Source: JBDREF01 sp043820045 (GTDB lineage: Bacteria; Planctomycetota; Phycisphaerae; Sedimentisphaerales; Anaerobacaceae). Taken from it: a DNA stretch of 6,944 nucleotides. Below the pieces are notes generated by a model. That model worked only from the letters and a program-made list of their open reading frames with translations. It was not told the origin of the DNA and did no database searches. Each line of letters opens with the position of its first letter. Positions within the stretch are counted from its first letter, which is position 1. Both the position numbers and the translations under genes were made by a program. Below, in pieces: positions 5,562-6,944 of this stretch. The stretch lies in NCBI GenBank assembly GCA_043820045.1, contig JBDREF010000236.1, positions 1 to 6,944 on the forward strand. Reading direction: 5' to 3'.

Positions 5562-6695
5562 TCATTTCCGCTTTACCCAGATGGGACTTGACCAGGCAAG
5601 AGAATGATTGCCTTGTTCATCTGTGTCAACCTGTGTTACACGCACGTAATAATAGCTGTTGCCTTCAAAAGAATTGTCCGTATATTGAAAACCAGCCACG
5701 TCCTCTCCCGGGTGGATTGAATGCGTGATAGCGCCGTCTCGCACGATAGCAACTTCGCTGATTTTGTCGGTACCCTTGATATTTACTGCAATGTGCGGCT
5801 TGTCCTCAATCTCAATCTCCTCGCCCATATCGTGTTCGTTTATCTTGAACTCCAAGACAATCCGCGCGTTGGAGACGGCGTAATTTCTACGGTTGCGAAA
5901 CGCTTCAAAGATCGCCTTACGGGTCAACTCTCTGGCAAGTACCGCCGTTCTCACAGCGGACTTTCCCTCGTGGCTGTCCGTCCCTTTGACAAAACCGCTC
6001 TTGCCGCCGCGATTTAAGAAATCCCGCAGGATACTCTCCGAATTCACCTGGTATGTCTTGCCGTCGTACTGAATCGTATCGGCTCCTATCTCACTATTCG
6101 AAATAACCGTATAATAAGAGGGACTGTAATCGAATTGGTCCCTGCCATCTTGTCCGTCTGTTGGGTGCGCGTTATGGATCAGCCCCCGGTGTTTCTGTAC
6201 TGCTTCGGCAAGCAGGTCCGGGCTCATGTAGGCCGGATCTTTGGCGGAAAAAAGGTAGTCCACTTTTGAGAGGAAATAAACGTTCTTGTGGTTATAAAAT
6301 TTCGGCGGCCCCGGAAACAGGCGTTCGGAGACAGCATCTTCGCCGACACCTTTCCAGTATTTGGGCTGTGACGTCCACTCATACCCGGCGATGGCGACGA
6401 ACTTACTGTTCACCGTAAACGTGTCGGCTGCATCCTGGGTGAGTTTCCATTTTTCCCTTGGCATTCGCCAGGGTGGTGCGTTTCCAAAATCGTGGTCAGT
6501 GACGATAACGAAATCCAGCTTTGCGGTATCTCTGGCATAGGTGAAGAAATCGTCCAGACTTCCTTTGCCGTCGGAAATACTGGTGTGACCGTGTACATCT
6601 CCCCAGAAAACGTGGTATTGGGCAAGCACGGAATAGTCCCCGATGGCAAGCATACAAAGGACTATTGGTAAATACCTGCATATTTTTAGCTGCAT
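5562..6695 (-). CDS. Secreted PHP-family metallohydrolase (DUF3604 / CehA-McbA like)
   Basis: The 377-residue protein has a signal peptide (basic MQLKICRYLP, core IVLCMLAIG, likely cut after VLAQ near 26) and should act in the periplasm or outside the cell. The metal-binding motifs of the polymerase-histidinol phosphatase fold appear in order: GDVHGHTSISDG with His35, His37 and Asp42; VTDHD (65-69); AGYEW with Glu106; IHNAHP with His174 and His177; SNSEIG with Glu202; KGTDSHEG with Asp240 and His242. The metal set therefore looks complete and the enzyme active. From about 275 to the end there is a strand-rich, Ig-like tail, as in CehA/McbA and DUF3604 proteins. Family members include phosphoesterases and carbamate/amide hydrolases; the substrate here cannot be read from sequence. 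The ATG at 6693-6695 has AAGG 7 bases upstream (6703-6706). It is the first gene of the minus-strand run but is separated from the foldase by 285 bases with its own promoter, so it is probably a single-gene unit. Confidence 0.8.
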   Translation of the reverse strand: MQLKICRYLPIVLCMLAIGDYSVLAQYHVFWGDVHGHTSISDGKGSLDDFFTYARDTAKLDFVIVTDHDFGNAPPWRMPREKWKLTQDAADTFTVNSKFVAIAGYEWTSQPKYWKGVGEDAVSERLFPGPPKFYNHKNVYFLSKVDYLFSAKDPAYMSPDLLAEAVQKHRGLIHNAHPTDGQDGRDQFDYSPSYYTVISNSEIGADTIQYDGKTYQVNSESILRDFLNRGGKSGFVKGTDSHEGKSAVRTAVLARELTRKAIFEAFRNRRNYAVSNARIVLEFKINEHDMGEEIEIEDKPHIAVNIKGTDKISEVAIVRDGAITHSIHPGEDVAGFQYTDNSFEGNSYYYVRVTQVDTDEQGNHSLAWSSPIWVKRK

Positions 6696-6824
6696 GTGAG
6701 TACCTTACGGATTCTCCGGTTACATTGGCGGAAGTCCATTGCCGGCACACCGATGATCATCTGATATGAGTTTGTTTTTCTCCGAAGCTGGTCTCATCAT
6801 TTCCATTCCTGTAGTATATGAGAT
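6696..6824 (-). other. 5' leader of the hydrolase gene
   Basis: This stretch between the predicted transcription start and the ATG contains a Shine-Dalgarno AAGG at 6703-6706 and two copies of ATATGAG on the plus strand. No open frame or strong hairpin is evident. Confidence 0.4.
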
Positions 6825-6853
6825 ACGATACATCTATTCGTACATTATGTCAA
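6825..6853 (-). promoter_or_regulatory. Sigma70-like promoter of the hydrolase gene
   Basis: On the minus strand a perfect TTGACA (6848-6853) is followed after exactly 17 bases by TATCGT (6825-6830; 4 of 6). Transcription would start near 6818, ~123 bases before the ATG. Confidence 0.5.
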
Positions 6854-6914
6854 CACTGATTCAAGCTGCACTCAGAGGGCGAAGTATGTCCGGAGTACGG
6901 CGGGCTTTTTCAGC

Positions 6915-6943
6915 TTGCGTTGAGAGCGAGCCGGCTTTACAAT
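6915..6943 (+). promoter_or_regulatory. Possible rightward promoter at the window edge
   Basis: On the plus strand TTGCGT (6915-6920; 3 of 6) and TACAAT (6938-6943; 5 of 6) are separated by 17 bases. It would drive a gene beyond the window, divergent from the hydrolase. The -35 is poor and the target is not visible. Confidence 0.25.
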
Positions 6944-6944
6944 G

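Noticed and set aside
6862..6917. Inverted repeat CAAGCTG (6862-6868) and CAGCTTG (6911-6917)
   Set aside because: Only 7 bp with a 42-base interval and no supporting inner stem; expected by chance at this scale.

Overview
The window looks like a chromosomal segment from a Gram-negative bacterium with a full outer membrane. It is most likely a planctomycete of the Phycisphaerae/Sedimentisphaerales type. That guess rests on the style of the putative porin tail, the DUF2490-type outer-membrane protein remnant and the secreted PHP-type hydrolase. It is an impression from protein style, not a database result. I see no mobile element, tRNA, rRNA or CRISPR array.

Layout. Positions 1-288 (+) are the C-terminal end of a beta-barrel porin. 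Positions 289-559 hold no gene but do hold a hairpin, a near-consensus promoter (TTGACA-N17-TATTTT) and two interlocked inverted repeats that could form an RNA pseudoknot or switch. Positions 560-762 (+) are the wreck of a DUF2490-type outer-membrane protein gene: signal peptide and first mature residues joined out of frame to the last ~35 residues, with the middle missing. From 801 to the right end everything is on the minus strand. In transcription order these are a secreted PHP-family metallohydrolase (6695-5562), a SurA/PrsA-like periplasmic foldase (5276-3783), lptF (3623-1983) and lptG (1931-801).

How the genes fit together. LptF and LptG are the membrane subunits of the ABC transporter that extracts lipopolysaccharide for export to the outer membrane. 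SurA-type chaperones carry barrel proteins, including the LPS translocon LptD in proteobacteria, across the periplasm. A foldase-lptF-lptG run next to two outer-membrane barrel genes is therefore a coherent envelope-biogenesis neighbourhood. The foldase has its own good promoter (extended -10, with a palindrome over the -35). A purine-rich imperfect hairpin followed by a T7 run lies between it and lptF, so lptFG may be partly uncoupled from it.

Most unusual points: the pseudoknot-like leader upstream of the deleted DUF2490 gene, an LptF with a periplasmic domain more than twice the usual size, and a foldase with a duplicated helical region and a parvulin domain that has lost its conserved histidines. 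I did not find a clear new multi-gene system; the leader structure is the best candidate for something undescribed.
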